Of a stretch of DNA of 7,915 nucleotides, positions 6,428-7,915 are shown in pieces (positions within the stretch are counted from its first letter, which is position 1; each line of letters opens with the position of its first letter). The notes beneath the pieces were generated by a model. The model had not been told where the DNA came from. It worked only from the letters and a program-made list of their open reading frames with translations, and did not search any database. This DNA is from Actinomycetota bacterium (GTDB lineage Bacteria; Actinomycetota; Actinomycetes; Mycobacteriales; Micromonosporaceae): the NCBI GenBank assembly GCA_005885115.1, contig VAXX01000331.1, positions 1 to 7,915 on the forward strand, given 5' to 3'. The translations under genes were made by a program, and so were the position numbers.

Positions 6428-6797
6428 GCCGGGGCTGTCCGCCTCGGTCCGGCTGACCGTCACGGAGGCGGACACCGCGCAGGCGCTGGGCTCGGGGGAC
6501 GTACCGGTGCTGGCGACGCCGCGACTGCTGGCCCTGGCCGAGGCGGCCACGTTACGGGCGACGGCGCGGCACCTGCCGGCCGGTACGACGACGGTGGGCA
6601 CCCGGGTGGCGCTGGAGCATCTGGCCGCGACCCCGATCGGCGGTACGGTGACCGTCGAGGCCCGACTGTCCACTGTGGACGGACGGCGGCTCACCTTCGC
6701 GGTGACCGCCACGGACGGCTCGGCGGACCTCGCGCGGGGCTCGGTCGAGCGGGTCCTCGTGGACCGGGAACGGTTCCTTGCCAAGGTGGGTGGATGA
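6417..6797 (+). CDS. FlK-type hotdog-fold thioesterase
   Basis: The product has 126 residues. The start MALEPGLSASVRLTVTE and the block VLATPRLLALAEAA (31-44) are typical of the fluoroacetyl-CoA-thioesterase-like hotdog family. Thr34, Glu42 and His68 have exactly the spacing of the FlK catalytic residues Thr42, Glu50 and His76 (8 and 26 residues), and Gly61 sits where FlK has Gly69. The FlK lid phenylalanines (33 and 36) would align with Gly25 and Asp28 if there are no gaps, so fluoroacetyl-CoA selectivity is unlikely. It probably hydrolyses a short acyl-CoA or other acyl thioester in the cytoplasm. The ATG at 6417 lies within the upstream gene, and the stop overlaps the next ATG (ATGA). Confidence 0.88.
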   Translation: MALEPGLSASVRLTVTEADTAQALGSGDVPVLATPRLLALAEAATLRATARHLPAGTTTVGTRVALEHLAATPIGGTVTVEARLSTVDGRRLTFAVTATDGSADLARGSVERVLVDRERFLAKVGG

Positions 6798-7618
6798 CCG
6801 GGTTCGTCGAGCTGGCCGACCGGGTGTACGCGCTGCGGTACCCGGTCCTCGACGTCACCGTGGCCCTCGTCGTCGGGGACGGGAGCGCGCTGGTCGTGGA
6901 TACTCTCTCCACCGCGGTACAGGCGGCCGAACTGGGCGACGCGATCCGTGCGGTGACGCCGAAACCGTTGACGATCGTCAACACGCACCACCACTTCGAC
7001 CACTGCTTCGGCAACGCGACGCTCGCCGAAGCCGGCACCCAGGTCTGGGCGCACGAGTACGCCGCCGCGCACCTGCGCGACGAGGGCGACAAGTGGCAGC
7101 GCGAGTGGTACGAGGAGTACCGGGACACCGAACCCGAACTGGCGCAGGGGCTCGCGCAGGCGCGGATCCTCGCACCGGACCGGGTCGTACATCAGGCGGC
7201 GAGCCTGGACCTGGGTGGGCGGCGGGTGCTGTTGCGCCACTTCGGGCGCGGGCACACCGACGGCGACCTGCTGGTGTGGGTACCGGATGTGGACGTCCTC
7301 GTGGCCGGCGACCTGGTGGAGGAGAGCGGGCCGCCCGACTTCGGCGACGGGTACCCCCTGGAATGGCCGGAGACGCTGGCCGCACTGGCCCACGAGCTGA
7401 CCCCCGCGGCGCTGGTCCTGCCCGGCCACGGCGCCCCGGTCGACCGGGCCTTCGTCCAGGCCCAGCACGGCCGGCTCACCGAGCTGGACTGGCTGATCCG
7501 CGACGGGCACGCCGACGGCGCCCCACTGGCCGCGGTGGCCGCGCGCTCGCCGTTCGGCGCCGGCCCGTCGCTGGTCGCGGTCAAGCGGGGGTACGCCGAA
7601 CTGTCCGGCCGCACCTAA
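6794..7618 (+). CDS. Metallo-beta-lactamase-fold hydrolase
   Basis: The product has 274 residues and a complete two-metal site: THHHFDH (His65, His67, Asp69, His70), His154 in GRGHTDGD, Asp173 in VAGDLV and His212 in LPGHG. This is the glyoxalase-II-like arrangement, used for hydrolysis of thioesters, lactones and related substrates. A charged insert (about 92-118, rich in Glu, Arg and Trp) precedes the His154 strand. There is no signal peptide, so it is probably cytoplasmic. The ATG at 6794 overlaps the thioesterase stop by 4 bases, which ties it to the same translational unit. The substrate cannot be read from the sequence. Confidence 0.92.
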   Translation: MTGFVELADRVYALRYPVLDVTVALVVGDGSALVVDTLSTAVQAAELGDAIRAVTPKPLTIVNTHHHFDHCFGNATLAEAGTQVWAHEYAAAHLRDEGDKWQREWYEEYRDTEPELAQGLAQARILAPDRVVHQAASLDLGGRRVLLRHFGRGHTDGDLLVWVPDVDVLVAGDLVEESGPPDFGDGYPLEWPETLAALAHELTPAALVLPGHGAPVDRAFVQAQHGRLTELDWLIRDGHADGAPLAAVAARSPFGAGPSLVAVKRGYAELSGRT

Positions 7619-7628
7619 GCTTCGTCGC

Positions 7629-7915
7629 ATGACCGACCAGCCGATCGAGGTGACCCTGCTCGCGGCGCAGCTGGACACCTCGATGCAGTTCTTCACCGCG
7701 CGGCTGGCCGGGCTGACCGACGCCGAGTACCGGTGGGAGCCGGCGCCCGGCGCCTGGAACCTGCGCCCGCGCGGCGAGGTGCGCACCGCCGGCCACGCCG
7801 GCCGGGGCGACTGGGTCTGCGAGTACGAGTCGCCCACCCCGGAACCGGCGCCGCTGCGTACCATCGCCTGGCTGTTGTGGCACACCGGTACGGCGTGCCG
7901 GCTGCGCGCGGACTG
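7629..7915 (+). CDS. DinB-superfamily protein, N-terminal part, cut by window edge
   Basis: About 95 residues are visible, starting MTDQPIEVTLLAAQLDTSMQ. The segments RLAGLTDAEYRWEPAPGAWNLRPR, GRGDWVCEYE and TIAWLLWHTG are typical of actinobacterial DinB-like four-helix proteins. The first metal-ligand His is probably in WLLWHTG. Some superfamily members are thiol-dependent (mycothiol or bacillithiol) transferases or isomerases; many have no known role. The ATG at 7629 is 10 bases after the metallo-hydrolase stop with no terminator between, so it probably belongs to the operon. No clear ribosome site is present. Confidence 0.85.
   Translation, partial: MTDQPIEVTLLAAQLDTSMQFFTARLAGLTDAEYRWEPAPGAWNLRPRGEVRTAGHAGRGDWVCEYESPTPEPAPLRTIAWLLWHTGTACRLRAD

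Noticed and set aside
7619..7628. Terminator between the metallo-hydrolase and DinB genes
   Set aside because: Only 10 bases with no inverted repeat or T-run.
5339..7885. Very long open frame (848 codons) on the minus strand opposite the + strand operon
   Set aside because: It lies antisense to four genes with clear catalytic motifs; the translation is low-complexity, Arg/Pro/Ser/Val-rich and without any family signature, as expected of high-GC antisense frames.

Overview
The window is high-GC actinomycete DNA. Overlapping start/stop codons, GTG starts, and a fabG1-inhA-hemH block next to a moxR-DUF58-vWA block (the order known around Rv1479-Rv1485 in Mycobacterium tuberculosis) point to Actinomycetes. 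The FAS-II genes lack mycolate-specific features, and the tetramer GTAC is strikingly frequent. Together these suggest a non-mycolate lineage such as Micromonosporaceae; that placement is an inference. I see no tRNA, rRNA, CRISPR array, insertion sequence or phage gene.

Layout. From about 5192 down to 1 everything substantial is on the minus strand, in two operons. The first (5192 to 2252) is moxR (AAA+ ATPase), a DUF58 gene and a membrane-anchored vWA protein, each start overlapping the previous stop by 4 bases. The second (1919 to 1) is fabG (3-oxoacyl-ACP reductase), inhA (enoyl-ACP reductase) and the N-terminal part of ferrochelatase, cut by the window edge. The roughly 330-base gap between them (1920-2251) is unusually structured. 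It holds a near-palindromic ECF-sigma-type promoter motif readable on both strands, two hairpins around a 19-codon ORF whose Shine-Dalgarno lies inside a stem, a short + strand ORF for a one-helix membrane peptide, and a 17-base tandem repeat.

The right part (5373 to 7915) is a tightly packed + strand operon, divergent from moxR: a 64-residue putative zinc-binding protein, a beta-hydroxyacid-dehydrogenase-family oxidoreductase, an FlK-type hotdog thioesterase, a metallo-beta-lactamase-fold hydrolase, and the start of a DinB-superfamily protein. The gene content suggests thioester or reactive-metabolite handling; this is a hypothesis. The divergent intergenic region (5193-5372) carries two back-to-back inverted repeats, one a perfect 11-bp GC-only stem.

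The most notable anomaly is the DUF58 gene. Its N- and C-terminal parts are in one frame and its middle in another. At both switch points a stretch of the family's normal sequence is missing, including the segment that normally carries the DxSxS-type motif. It is either a doubly deleted pseudogene inside an otherwise intact chaperone-like operon, or two assembly dropouts.
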